From assembly GCA_038065125.1 (NCBI GenBank), contig JBBTRP010000038.1, positions 1 through 49,323 on the forward strand: a stretch of DNA of 49,323 bases, read 5' to 3'. Both the position numbers and the translations under genes were made by a program. The stretch is from JBBTRP01 sp038065125 (GTDB taxonomy: Bacteria; Patescibacteriota; Patescibacteriia; JACQRZ01). Below are positions 34,287 to 42,859 of the stretch, piece by piece (positions within the stretch are counted from its first letter, which is position 1; the number at the start of each line of letters is the position of its first letter). Below the pieces are notes generated by a model. The model worked only from the letters and a program-made list of their open reading frames with translations, searched no databases and was not told the DNA's origin.

Positions 34287-35018
34287 TCACTTCTTTTTCA
34301 TCACCACGAAGAATACTTTTTGTTGGATAACGCTGACAAGGGTCTGCACAAGAAAATAAAGTCCCAGACCGCTCGGGAACGTATAGCTCATAACGCCGGT
34401 CATGAGTGGGAACACATACAACATTTGCTGGTTCATCGCGGACGCGATGTCTTCTTTTTTCTCTTCCGTCTTTTTTTCGTTCGCAGCCGGTTTTACCGGA
34501 GTCATCATTTTTGTCTGGACAAACTGCCCGACGGCGTTTAACACGGCAAGAAGAATATTATGGCTCTGCGTAAGTGAGAAAAGTCCCAGAAGAGTCTCGT
34601 TAAGCTTGCCCGGGTCTGCAATAAACGGATAGAGAATTTTTGCATGACTGCCGCCATTCTTGAGTCCCTCGGAAAGAACGTAGAAGAGCGCAAAGAGAAA
34701 CGGGAGTTGGATCAGCAAGGGAAAACACGAGGAAAGAGGGTTAATCTTTTTTTCCGCGAAGAGCTTCATTTGCGCCTGCGCGAGTGCCTGCTTGTCGTCC
34801 TTGTGCTCGTCCTTTAACCGCTCAATGTGCGGCTGGAGCTCCTGCAGCGCGGCTTGTGCCTGCACCTGCTTCCAGGAAAGCGGGAGGAGGAGCACCTTCA
34901 CGATTACAGTGAGGAGAATGATCGCGAGTCCAAGGTCGTGATTGGGAAGCACGTTATACAGCCACACGAGTAGATTAAACAGCGGCTGATAAAAAAGTGT
35001 CGTAAAGAGTTCCTGCAT
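34287..35018 (-). CDS. yidC: Membrane protein insertase YidC/Oxa1
   Basis: 243 residues, the short Gram-positive/organelle-like form without a large periplasmic domain and without a lipobox. The conserved helices are clear: 'GLAIILLTVIVKVLLLPLSW' (with the groove Lys/Arg side), a charged cytoplasmic hairpin 'LQPHIERLKDEHKDDKQALAQ', 'NPLSSCFPLLIQLPFLFALF' and 'FPSGLGLYFLVQTLVSVIQQ'. It inserts membrane proteins with or without Sec. No SD before ATG 35018; instead a 27-bp stem arm ends 24 bases upstream (see inverted repeat). A Lys/Glu-rich loop with polar insert precedes helix 4. Confidence 0.94.
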   Translation of the reverse strand: MQELFTTLFYQPLFNLLVWLYNVLPNHDLGLAIILLTVIVKVLLLPLSWKQVQAQAALQELQPHIERLKDEHKDDKQALAQAQMKLFAEKKINPLSSCFPLLIQLPFLFALFYVLSEGLKNGGSHAKILYPFIADPGKLNETLLGLFSLTQSHNILLAVLNAVGQFVQTKMMTPVKPAANEKKTEEKKEDIASAMNQQMLYVFPLMTGVMSYTFPSGLGLYFLVQTLVSVIQQKVFFVVMKKK

Positions 35019-35041
35019 AGGTGATTTTTATGTTTTGTGTA

Positions 35042-35225
35042 CTACCGACCAATCCACCCCAACCTAATTGATAAAATGTATGATTGTGGGTCGGATTCGA
35101 AGTCCCTGGAGTCGTGAAAAAACAAAATCGTATTAAAAATACGATGAGGATTTTTTGCGATGAAGGGCGAGAATGCGGCCAGAATCATAGGCTTTAGCAT
35201 TAGGTTGGGGTGGATTGGTCGGTAG
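35042..35225 (-). repeat. Perfect 27-bp inverted repeat spanning yidD 3' end and yidC leader
   Basis: Arms 35042-35068 (untranslated, 24 bases before yidC) and 35199-35225 (inside yidD codons for LPTNPPQPN) are exact reverse complements. In the yidD-yidC mRNA they form a 27-bp stem enclosing 130 nt that includes the yidD stop and a smaller hairpin ATCGTATT/AATACGAT. Confidence 0.9.
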
Positions 35226-35486
35226 GTCGATGCCGCCTCGGTTCCATGGGTTACATCGCATCACGCGGTGCACGGACCTCACCACCGCAATGGAAAGGGA
35301 GCTGTTTTCAAATGATTGGCGGCAGTACTCAGAACAGGAGGGATGAAAACGACAATACCCGTATGGGTACAAGATCCGAAGGGGACCGTGATCAGGAGAG
35401 AGGCTTTTTTGATACAGGCGAATTGCTCCGCCGATAAGCTGGCGCACCACTGGGACGAGGGAGGCGAGCAAGAATGCTCTCCACAT
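35133..35486 (-). CDS. yidD: Membrane protein insertion efficiency factor YidD
   Basis: About 117 residues from ATG 35486. The hallmark 'IRLYQKSLSPDHG', 'CRFHPSCSEYC' and 'RVMRCNPWNRGGID' define YidD, a small amphipathic membrane-associated protein that helps YidC. The start is uncertain: ATG 35486 has AAGGAG too close, and other ATGs at 35501 and 35543 or a TTG inside are possible. In every case with the full N-terminal helix the gene overlaps rnpA, by about 95 bases for ATG 35486. A 27-residue extension follows the usual C terminus, and part of it encodes one arm of the inverted repeat. Confidence 0.88.
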   Translation of the reverse strand: MWRAFLLASLVPVVRQLIGGAIRLYQKSLSPDHGPLRILYPYGYCRFHPSCSEYCRQSFENSSLSIAVVRSVHRVMRCNPWNRGGIDLPTNPPQPNAKAYDSGRILALHRKKSSSYF

Positions 35487-35787
35487 CTCCTTTGAGCGCA
35501 TCAAATGACGCGGTCGCGCTTGGCGCTTTTGCAATGAAGGCATAATCTGCGTCTTGTCGGAACGCGTCCGTGCGCTTTCGAATGATTTCTCGGAGTCTCC
35601 GCTTGATCGTGTTGCGAACCACGGCATGTTTGGATACTTTATTGGAGACAATAAACGAAAAGCGGGGAGGCGGCGACGCCTTTTGATTCGCGCGAAGCGT
35701 GAACAGCTGCGTAGAAAGACTGATCCCGCGCCGCACAACCGCGCGGACATCCCGCATACGCCGCAAGCGATTGGGGGCTGACAGCAT
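35392..35787 (-). CDS. rnpA: Ribonuclease P protein component
   Basis: 131 residues. The 'VRNTIKRRLREIIRK' helix is the RNR motif that contacts P RNA; 'RFSFIVSNKVSKHAV' is the preceding core strand. RnpA helps the P RNA remove tRNA 5' leaders. The C-terminal 20 residues overlap yidD in another frame. Starts three bases after the rpmH stop, in the standard rpmH-rnpA-yidD-yidC order. Confidence 0.93.
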   Translation of the reverse strand: MLSAPNRLRRMRDVRAVVRRGISLSTQLFTLRANQKASPPPRFSFIVSNKVSKHAVVRNTIKRRLREIIRKRTDAFRQDADYAFIAKAPSATASFDALKGDVESILARLPRPSGAPAYRRSNSPVSKKPLS

Positions 35788-35790
35788 CGC

Positions 35791-35928
35791 CTACACGGTC
35801 AATTTTTTTCGTCCTTTTTGGCGGCGCCGCTTCAGCACGTTCCTTCCATTCTTTGTGGTCATCCGTTTTCGGAAGCCGTGCTCTTTGGCGCGCTTTCTCT
35901 TTTTTGGCTGATAGGTTCGTTTTGGCAT
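35791..35928 (-). CDS. rpmH: 50S ribosomal protein bL34
   Basis: 45 residues, MPKRTYQPKKRKRAKEHGF followed by RKRMTTKNGRNVLKRRRQKG and ending KKLTV. This is bL34, a tiny basic 23S-binding protein. It is divergent from dnaA, as in most bacteria, and marks the origin region. Confidence 0.97.
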   Translation of the reverse strand: MPKRTYQPKKRKRAKEHGFRKRMTTKNGRNVLKRRRQKGRKKLTV

Positions 35929-36016
35929 AGAATAATCTTACCCATGATGGGCTTGATCATACCGTCTCGCGAGCGGTTCGTCAAGCGCCCCACCTCACCC
36001 CGGTACACTCCACGGG

Positions 36017-36036
36017 TTGTACACAGCTTATCCACA
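36017..36036 (+). promoter_or_regulatory. DnaA boxes upstream of dnaA
   Basis: TTATCCACA (36028-36036, perfect) and TTGTACACA (36017-36025, one mismatch) in the rpmH-dnaA gap. Likely part of the bipartite origin and dnaA autoregulation. Confidence 0.75.
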
Positions 36037-36136
36037 CTTTGTCACCAGGTCACACCTTTGTAACTCAGATATGCCTGTGATACCATGACCGGATCCGTCA
36101 TTTCATTATTCGTACCCCTTATTTAAGAATACCGCT

Positions 36137-37519
36137 ATGAATACCGCGCAACTCTGGCAATCAGCGCTTGGAGAGTTGGAGATTTTACTCTCGCGTCCAA
36201 ACTTCTCCACCTGGTTTAAAGAGACGAGTATCCTATCTTACGAGAATGAGCGCGTGATTGTTGGGGTTCCGAACCTCTTTACAAAAACATGGCTGGAGAA
36301 GAAATATCACACGATGATTATCAAGGCGATCCGCAACGTGGCGTCGATCAGTATTAAAGATGTTGTCTATAAAGTAGAGGTGCTTGATGCCGCTCGAAAA
36401 AAGGCGGTCCAGGCATTTCCGTCGACACAAGCAACATTTGTCGCGTCATACGGCGCGGACACTCCACGCCCAGGAATCGGGGAGTCTCCCCATCCATCCG
36501 GCCTCAACCCGAAATACACCTTTGAAAATTTTATTGTCGGTAAATACTGCGAACTTGCCAATGCCGCCTGCCTCGCGGTTGCCGCGCAACCGGGCGAGGT
36601 CTACAACCCGCTCTTTATTTACGGCGGCGTGGGCCTCGGGAAAACCCACCTCCTCCAGGCGGTCGGCCACGAGATTCTCAAAAAAGATCCGTCAAAGCGC
36701 ATTCTTTTTGTTACCTGCGAAAAATTCACGAACGATTTTATCCAGGCGGTTCGCTCCGGCCGCGGAAAGGAGCTCAAAGACACCTACCGGACCGTGGACG
36801 TCCTCATTATCGACGACATTCAATTCCTTTCCAGTAAGGAGGGGTCCCAGGAGGAATTTTTTCATACCTTCAATACTCTTCATCAAACCAACCGCCAACT
36901 CGTCATCGCGTCAGACCGCCCCCCAAAGGCAATCCCCGCAATCGAAAGCCGTCTTCTCTCCCGTCTGGAGTGGGGGATGATTGCCGATATTACCTCTCCC
37001 GACCTTGAAACACGTATCGCGATTCTTGAGACGAAATGCAAAGACAAAAACGTCGAGCTCTCCTCTGAAGTGATCAACTTTATCGCGACCATGGTACACT
37101 CTAACATCCGCGAGCTTGAGGGCGCGCTCAATCGGATTCTCGCGTTCATGCAGCTCAACGCGACGCCTCTGAGTTTTGAGAAAATAAAGCAAATTCTCTC
37201 TTCAATCACGACTAGCTACGCAAAAAAATCCATCACTCCTAAGCAGATAATCCTGATTGTGTCGGAGTTTTACAATATCGAAGTTCCTGATATTATCGGC
37301 GAGTGTCGCAAGAAGGAACTCGCGATGCCGCGGCAAATTATTATGTATCTGATGCGAGAGGAGATAAAATGCTCCTTTCCACTTATTGGGACTGAGCTCG
37401 GTGGACGCGATCACACCACCGCGATTCACGCATACAACAAAGTAAAGAGAGATGCCGAACAGAGCCCGAAGGTAAAACAGGATCTCGACCTTATCCGGCA
37501 GCGTATTTACAACATTTAA
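36137..37519 (+). CDS. dnaA: Chromosomal replication initiator DnaA
   Basis: 460 residues, full length. Domain I (1-80) has 'LWQSALGELE...FSTWFK'. A short linker follows. The AAA+ domain has Walker A 'GGVGLGKT' (163-170), Walker B 'LIIDDIQF' (D225, D226) and sensor-II region 'SNIRELEGALNRI'. Domain IV has the DNA-binding signature 'GGRDHTTAIHAYNKV' near residue 426. It binds the DnaA boxes on both sides of its gene and opens the AT-rich region at 37692. Start ATG 36137. Confidence 0.97.
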   Translation: MNTAQLWQSALGELEILLSRPNFSTWFKETSILSYENERVIVGVPNLFTKTWLEKKYHTMIIKAIRNVASISIKDVVYKVEVLDAARKKAVQAFPSTQATFVASYGADTPRPGIGESPHPSGLNPKYTFENFIVGKYCELANAACLAVAAQPGEVYNPLFIYGGVGLGKTHLLQAVGHEILKKDPSKRILFVTCEKFTNDFIQAVRSGRGKELKDTYRTVDVLIIDDIQFLSSKEGSQEEFFHTFNTLHQTNRQLVIASDRPPKAIPAIESRLLSRLEWGMIADITSPDLETRIAILETKCKDKNVELSSEVINFIATMVHSNIRELEGALNRILAFMQLNATPLSFEKIKQILSSITTSYAKKSITPKQIILIVSEFYNIEVPDIIGECRKKELAMPRQIIMYLMREEIKCSFPLIGTELGGRDHTTAIHAYNKVKRDAEQSPKVKQDLDLIRQRIYNI

Positions 37520-37741
37520 CAGGGTGTGAATAGACCTGTGGGTGAGGTGAGGATGGTATGTTGAAAAGTCTAAAAAAAATTACTTACTCACATTCTCTTC
37601 AATAATTACCCACACATCTATTTTTTAAAAAATTCGATTTTTATGTGTAACAAAAAGAATAAAAAAATCTTTATCCACAATTCACACCCCCTATTACTAT
37701 TACTAATATATATTAATATCTTTAATTAAAAGATATACTGT
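37520..37741. other. Likely oriC core (dnaA-dnaN gap)
   Basis: No gene; very AT-rich. DnaA boxes: TTACCCACA (37606-37614) and TTATCCACA (37671-37679). The latter is followed by a C cluster (37687-37691) and then triplet-phased TATTACTATTACTAAT (from 37692), matching the box / GC-cluster / DnaA-trio plan of the Bacillus unwinding site, and then ATATATATTAAT. The dnaN promoter must lie here as well. Confidence 0.8.
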
Positions 37742-38866
37742 GTGAAATTCTCCTGTCTTCAAGAAAATCTATACCGAGGACTTCAGATAGCCAGATCAAG
37801 TGTCGGGCGCGAACAAAGCCTTCCGATTCTTTCTCACATCCTTCTCACCACAGAAAAAGGAATCCTCTCCCTAACCGCGACGAATTTAGAAATTGCAGTC
37901 CACGCCACTGTGCGAGGAAAAGTTGAAACGGAAGGGAGTATCGCTCTTGATGCAAAAACACTGGTTGAGTTTGTAAGTCTTCTCCCAAAAGAGAAAGTTG
38001 ATCTCACTACATCATCTCAAGGAATTCTTTCAATTCAGTGCGGGGGATATTCAACAACACTTCACGGCCTTTCATCGGAAGATTTTCCACTTATCCCAAG
38101 CGTTGAAAAAGAGAATCCCATAACTTTTTCACTAAGCGATATTCGTGAAGGTCTTTCCACCACACTCTTTGCAGTGTCTCTCCAAGAATCTCGTCCGGAA
38201 CTTTCGGGAGTACTTTTTCATAGTGATCCGGTAAAAAAAACACTCACCATTGTCGGAACTGACGCGTATCGTCTTGCGGAAAAAACAATTCCTGCGGAGG
38301 GGGAGCTTTCACAAAACCACGACGTTATTATTCCACTTAAAACCCTCCAAGAGTTTCTTCGGATTACCCAATACGGAATGGGTGCGCGCGGAGAGTTGGT
38401 GATTACCGACCATCAACTCCTCTTTCTTTGTGATAGTGTTGAGTTGTACTCAAAGCGAATTCAGGGTACGTACCCTGATTATAAAAATATTATTCCCCCT
38501 TCTTTTTCCACTCATGTCCGCATTCCTCGACAAGAATTTATTCAAGCGATTAAAGCGTCAAGCATTTTTTCAAAGGCGGGGCTTCACGATGTTCAGTTGA
38601 CGGTGACCCCAAAGCAGGACGGCAAGGGACTTCTCTCACTCTATGCGGCAAACGCAAGTGTTGGGGAGAATACCACCACCCTCGACATTGAGATGAGTGG
38701 AGGAGAGAACACAGTGCTACTCAACTACAAGTATCTTCTTGACGGTCTTTCATTAATCACGTCACAGAACGTGACCCTCGATATTGTTGATAGTGTAAAC
38801 CCGTGTGTACTCAAACCGGAAGGTGGAGAGGGGTATCTCTACCTTGTTATGCCGATACGGCAGTAG
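37742..38866 (+). CDS. dnaN: DNA polymerase III beta sliding clamp
   Basis: 374 residues from a GTG start. Three clamp domains are seen; 'LPILSHILL', 'GTDAYRLAEK' and the C-terminal 'LVMPIRQ' are typical. The ring tethers replicative polymerase to DNA and binds partners in its hydrophobic cleft. Codons are AT-richer than in dnaA. It follows dnaA across the origin gap. Confidence 0.96.
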   Translation: MKFSCLQENLYRGLQIARSSVGREQSLPILSHILLTTEKGILSLTATNLEIAVHATVRGKVETEGSIALDAKTLVEFVSLLPKEKVDLTTSSQGILSIQCGGYSTTLHGLSSEDFPLIPSVEKENPITFSLSDIREGLSTTLFAVSLQESRPELSGVLFHSDPVKKTLTIVGTDAYRLAEKTIPAEGELSQNHDVIIPLKTLQEFLRITQYGMGARGELVITDHQLLFLCDSVELYSKRIQGTYPDYKNIIPPSFSTHVRIPRQEFIQAIKASSIFSKAGLHDVQLTVTPKQDGKGLLSLYAANASVGENTTTLDIEMSGGENTVLLNYKYLLDGLSLITSQNVTLDIVDSVNPCVLKPEGGEGYLYLVMPIRQ

Positions 38867-38900
38867 GGGTTAAGAGCGGGTGAATACCGTGTGGTCGGGT

Positions 38901-41444
38901 TTATTTTTTTATCACGAGAAGATTTACCACGACACTCCCCTGCTGAGTGTTTCCGGTGAGGTCGGTCACCCTAACTTTCAATGAGCGAAACCCGTTATCC
39001 TTCAATTCAAGGGGGTAGGAAAGGTTATAGGGCGCCGTGGGGGGTGAGGCGATAAGCGCGTCGTCGAGAAAATACTCAACCTTCCCAACTCCTGACGGCG
39101 CGGATACTTGAAGGGTCGCGGTGAGTGTGTCAGACGCGATTGTTTCATTCTCCTGTGGTGTAAGAATTACCAGTGTCGGCGCCTGGCTGTCACTTGAAGG
39201 GGTGGTAGTCGGCGTGAGGACCCCCTCTTCAATATTATTTTTTTTCACCCAAGCACGAACCCCCTTCTCCCAGACGGAGTATTGAGGATCTTGTTCGGGG
39301 TGGTCAGGGGTAGTAACGGCCCGTGGGTTATTTTTATCGAGGAGATGAAGAATGGTATGAATTTCGCGCGTAATCCGCTCCTGTCGCAACTCGGGCGGCG
39401 TAAGGTCGGTCGCAGGCTCTCCGGTCGTGCTGTCAATCATTACTTTTTTTTCATTAGCATATTCCCCGTCTAACACCGCGACACCGGTTGTGAGTGGAAG
39501 CGGCTTCTGGAAGGGTTCGACCGGCATCCCTGCAAGACTTGCGCGCATATATTGGTTCCAGATCGGTGCTGCAATCTTTGAACAATCCGCGCCGCGCTTC
39601 ATGGCGGTATTGTCGTTATTGCCGACCCAGACACCCGTCACCAGTGAAGGGGTGTAGCCGATCGTCCATGCGTCGCGGTAATCGTTTGTGGTACCGGTTT
39701 TTGCGGCGACCGACCGACCGGGAAGCGTGAGATGGTTCTTTGCGCCAAAGATATACGTTCTGGCGCTATTATCGGAGAGTATATCATTGATCTGGCGTGC
39801 AGCCTCAGGGTCAAGTGTGTCGGTGACCGCGGGCGTGCGCCACTCTTCAAGCGTTGTTCCGCGACTGTCTTGGACTTTTAAAATCGAAACAGGCGTCACC
39901 ACACTCCCCTCGCGTGCAAAGACCGTGAAGGCGGCCGTGTGCTCCAGAAGTGTCACCTCCGCGCCTCCTAACACCAAGGCGAGGCCGTACCGATCGGGAT
40001 CCTGAAGCGACTGGTAGCCAAGGGTTTTTGCGAGCGTGATTACATTGCGTACCCCCGCGAGGTACAGCGTTTTAACCGCCGCGATATTCAAAGATCCCGC
40101 CAAGGCCTTTTTCATAGTCACGGGACCATACTCCGTGTCGGTGTAGTTATGGGGCGTATAGTCCTTTTGACTTGGGTCGGTTGAGAAGTTTGTGACCAGA
40201 TCAAAAATAATAGTCGAAGGGGTAAAGCCGCGGCTAAAGGCCGTTGCGTAGACGATCGGCTTGAAGGACGAGCCGGGCTGTCGTTTCCGGAGAACTACAT
40301 TGACGTTGCCGTCGATGGATTCGTCAAAGTAATCCTTCGACCCGACCATCGCGAGAATCTCGCCGGTATGCGCGCTCAGTGAGACGAGAGCGGCGTTGGA
40401 CGCGCCAAACGACGCTGCGGTTTTAGAACCTTGGGTAATCGCTTTTTCAGCCGCAAGCTGTTTTTCAAAATCCAGAGCCGTGGTGATTTTGAGGCCACCC
40501 TCCTGCACGAGCTTTTCTCCGTACGTCGCGCGTAACTGTTCGCGCACGTAGTTGACGAAGTGAGGTGCCAGGAAAACCCCCCGCTCTTCCCGGAAAGTCA
40601 GTTTTTGGTTTTTTGCGTCCTCTGCTTCGTCGCGCGAAATAATATCCAGTGTCGCCATGCCATCGAGGATACGGTGCTGTCGCGCGATGAGCTTGTCGCG
40701 ATTCGCGCCCCAGGGAGAGTAGTAGCTTGGCGCGCGCGGCAGCGATGCGAGCAGAGCGGATTCGGCTGTGGTGAGCTCTGTGATATTTTTTGCAAAATAG
40801 AGCTGCGCGGCAGCAGACACGCCATAGGCCGTCGAGCCGTAGGGAATCTCGTTGAGATAGAGTTGGAGAATTTGATCTTTGGTGAAGCGCTTTTCAATTT
40901 GGTATGCAAGGATTAACTCGCGGAACTTCCGCGTGAAGGTTTTTTTGGAGCTCAGAAGCGCGTTTTTGATGAACTGTTGCGTGATGGTCGAGCCGCCTTG
41001 CGCCTTTCGCCCGGTGAGAACGTCGACTACGATTGCGCGCGCGATACCGCGAAGGTCAAATCCTTTGTGCGAGTAAAAATCGCGATCCTCCGCAACGATC
41101 GTCGCCCACTTCAGGGCGCTGGGCACGTCGGCAAGCGCGACCAGCGAGCGCTGTTCCTCGCCGTGCACCTCGTAGAGGAGGTGCTGTCCGGTGCGGTCGT
41201 AAATTTTTGTACTCTGAGAGACGACCCGGTCCATGAGCTTGTTTGGGTCCGGAAGGCCCGCCGTGAGCCAGCCGAGTGCCCCAATCAAAATAAGCGTACC
41301 CACCGCACCCAGAAGTGCGAGTGCAAGCAGCGCTGTTTTTCCGCGCGATTTTTTCCTGCGGGGGGAGGGGCGTGTCACTTTCATCGGGAGCACTTTCCGC
41401 TTGAATCCGCCCGCGCCTTTCTTGTACGAGTAGGAAATTCGCAT
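38901..41444 (-). CDS. Bifunctional penicillin-binding protein 1A (transglycosylase/transpeptidase)
   Basis: 847 residues. Cytoplasmic basic N terminus, one TM helix (about 38-62), GT51 domain with 'EDRDFYSHKGFD' and 'GGSTITQQFIKN', then transpeptidase with 'GSSFKP' (SxxK), 'SLN' (SxN) and 'KTGTT'. All catalytic motifs are intact, so it should polymerise and cross-link peptidoglycan. After the TP domain a Thr/Pro linker leads to a C-terminal Ig-like domain ('APTLVILTPQENETI...VEYFLDDALI'), as in other class A PBPs of CPR and Firmicutes. Fifth base after ruvC stop: operon yebC-ruvC-PBP1A. A start 20 codons downstream is possible. Confidence 0.95.
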   Translation of the reverse strand: MRISYSYKKGAGGFKRKVLPMKVTRPSPRRKKSRGKTALLALALLGAVGTLILIGALGWLTAGLPDPNKLMDRVVSQSTKIYDRTGQHLLYEVHGEEQRSLVALADVPSALKWATIVAEDRDFYSHKGFDLRGIARAIVVDVLTGRKAQGGSTITQQFIKNALLSSKKTFTRKFRELILAYQIEKRFTKDQILQLYLNEIPYGSTAYGVSAAAQLYFAKNITELTTAESALLASLPRAPSYYSPWGANRDKLIARQHRILDGMATLDIISRDEAEDAKNQKLTFREERGVFLAPHFVNYVREQLRATYGEKLVQEGGLKITTALDFEKQLAAEKAITQGSKTAASFGASNAALVSLSAHTGEILAMVGSKDYFDESIDGNVNVVLRKRQPGSSFKPIVYATAFSRGFTPSTIIFDLVTNFSTDPSQKDYTPHNYTDTEYGPVTMKKALAGSLNIAAVKTLYLAGVRNVITLAKTLGYQSLQDPDRYGLALVLGGAEVTLLEHTAAFTVFAREGSVVTPVSILKVQDSRGTTLEEWRTPAVTDTLDPEAARQINDILSDNSARTYIFGAKNHLTLPGRSVAAKTGTTNDYRDAWTIGYTPSLVTGVWVGNNDNTAMKRGADCSKIAAPIWNQYMRASLAGMPVEPFQKPLPLTTGVAVLDGEYANEKKVMIDSTTGEPATDLTPPELRQERITREIHTILHLLDKNNPRAVTTPDHPEQDPQYSVWEKGVRAWVKKNNIEEGVLTPTTTPSSDSQAPTLVILTPQENETIASDTLTATLQVSAPSGVGKVEYFLDDALIASPPTAPYNLSYPLELKDNGFRSLKVRVTDLTGNTQQGSVVVNLLVIKK

Positions 41445-41449
41445 ATAGT

Positions 41450-41938
41450 TTATTGGAACGCGACTGCGTGTGAGCAGAGCGCGATTGCAAGCGCGTCTGC
41501 CGCATCGTCGGGCCGCGGTCGTTCAGGAAGTTTAAGAAGGGTTTTGACCATCGACTGAACTTGTTTTTTGTCGGCGCCCCCATAGCCGGTAACCCCCTGC
41601 TTCACCTGCAAGGGCGTGAGTTCATGAATGCGTGCGCCGAAGCGGCGCGCAAGAAGAACAATAACTCCGCGGACCTCCGCGACCGCCATGACCGTTTTTG
41701 CGTTGTTTGCGAAAAAAAGTTTTTCAATGCCGACGATTGCCGGTCGATGTTCTTTTAGAAGGGCCTCGAGGTCGTTTGCGAGTTGAAGTAAGCGCTCGTC
41801 AAAGGGAAGCGTTTTTGGCGCGGTGAGACAGCCGTGGGCGATGTGGCACGGAGCGGCGTGCACACCCGAAATTACGCCATAGCCGAGTCGGTCAAAGCCT
41901 GGATCGAGCCCGATCGTGATAGTGGAGCGCGGCATCAT
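41450..41938 (-). CDS. ruvC: Holliday junction resolvase RuvC
   Basis: 162 residues. RNase H-like fold with catalytic acids in 'GLDPGFDRLGYG', 'VGIEKLFF' and 'RPDDAADALAIAL'; all are present. RuvC cuts four-way junctions with RuvAB during recombination. The start at 41938 (ATGATG) overlaps the yebC stop; ATG 41935 is equally possible. Order yebC-ruvC is classic. Confidence 0.95.
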   Translation of the reverse strand: MMPRSTITIGLDPGFDRLGYGVISGVHAAPCHIAHGCLTAPKTLPFDERLLQLANDLEALLKEHRPAIVGIEKLFFANNAKTVMAVAEVRGVIVLLARRFGARIHELTPLQVKQGVTGYGGADKKQVQSMVKTLLKLPERPRPDDAADALAIALCSHAVAFQ

Positions 41939-42651
41939 GAGTCGCAATTGGAGTAATGGGCCGTGACGTCGTTACGCTCATCAAGCTCCTCCACGAACTT
42001 TTCATATGCGGCGTGAACACCCTCGTTAAGGGCGAAGGGCGTTTTGGGAAGGTAATCAATTTCAGCAAATGCCGGGGCGATGCCTAAAGCCTCAACAGCG
42101 GCCTTGAGGCGTAAAAAATCTTCCGGCTCGCAAGTGATTGTGCTGCCATCCTCGCCCATGTGGATGTCTCCGGCCCCCGCCTCAATAAGGGAGAGCTCAA
42201 GTTCTTCCGGGAGGGCGGTATTCGGGATTCCAATCAGTCCTTTTTTTTCAAACATCCACGACACGCTGTTCTGTGCGCCGAGCGCCCCCCCATACTTTGA
42301 AAAAAGATGCTTAATTTCTGAGGATGAGCGGTTCCGGCTGTTGGTGAGGACATCAATAATGAAGGCGCAGCCACCCGGGCCATATCCCTCGTAGCGAATC
42401 TCTTCGAGGATCTCCCCCTCAAGGGTTCCGAGCCCGCGTTTGATTGCGCGCTCGATGTTGTCCTTGGGCATATTGACCATTTTGGCCTTTTCAACGGCGA
42501 GGCGCATGGAAAAATTCGTTTCCACGTCCCCACCCTTCTCGCGCGCCGCGATCGTGATAAGGTTTGCGATTCGGGTAAAGACGCCGGCGCGCTTTGCGTC
42601 AACGACGGCTTTAGCGCGTTTGGTGGTCGCCCACTTAGAATGTCCAGACAT
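41935..42651 (-). CDS. yebC: YebC/TACO1-family translation factor
   Basis: 238 residues. 'MSGHSKWATTKRAKAVVDAK', 'RIANLITIAAR', 'DNIERAIKRG' and 'YEGYGPGGCAFIIDVLTNSRNR' (in parts) define the family. Originally called a transcription regulator; recent work on relatives links it to easing ribosome stalling at proline stretches. First gene of the yebC-ruvC-PBP1A operon, divergent from ychF. Confidence 0.93.
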   Translation of the reverse strand: MSGHSKWATTKRAKAVVDAKRAGVFTRIANLITIAAREKGGDVETNFSMRLAVEKAKMVNMPKDNIERAIKRGLGTLEGEILEEIRYEGYGPGGCAFIIDVLTNSRNRSSSEIKHLFSKYGGALGAQNSVSWMFEKKGLIGIPNTALPEELELSLIEAGAGDIHMGEDGSTITCEPEDFLRLKAAVEALGIAPAFAEIDYLPKTPFALNEGVHAAYEKFVEELDERNDVTAHYSNCDS

Positions 42652-42859
42652 AGAAGGATTGACTTAGGTGACACGATATGATAGCATTATATAGCTTTTT
42701 ACATCAAGAACTAGGGCCTACCCTTATTTATGGTTGTTTCGACACTTCTTTCCGCACTTCGGTTTATCAAAAGAAAAAGTATTCGAGATATGGTTGTTGG
42801 TAAGACCTCCAAAGTATTTCGCAGGCTCGCCCTGCGCGCGGCCCACCGGTAAAGGAACT

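Noticed and set aside
35070..35105. Possible tRNA fragment (GGGTCGGATTCGAAGTCCC) between yidC and yidD
   Set aside because: Only a T-arm-like piece; no acceptor, D or anticodon arm can be built around it.
35133..35750. 205-residue form of YidD
   Set aside because: The first 70-85 residues are the rnpA sequence read in another frame and have no YidD character.
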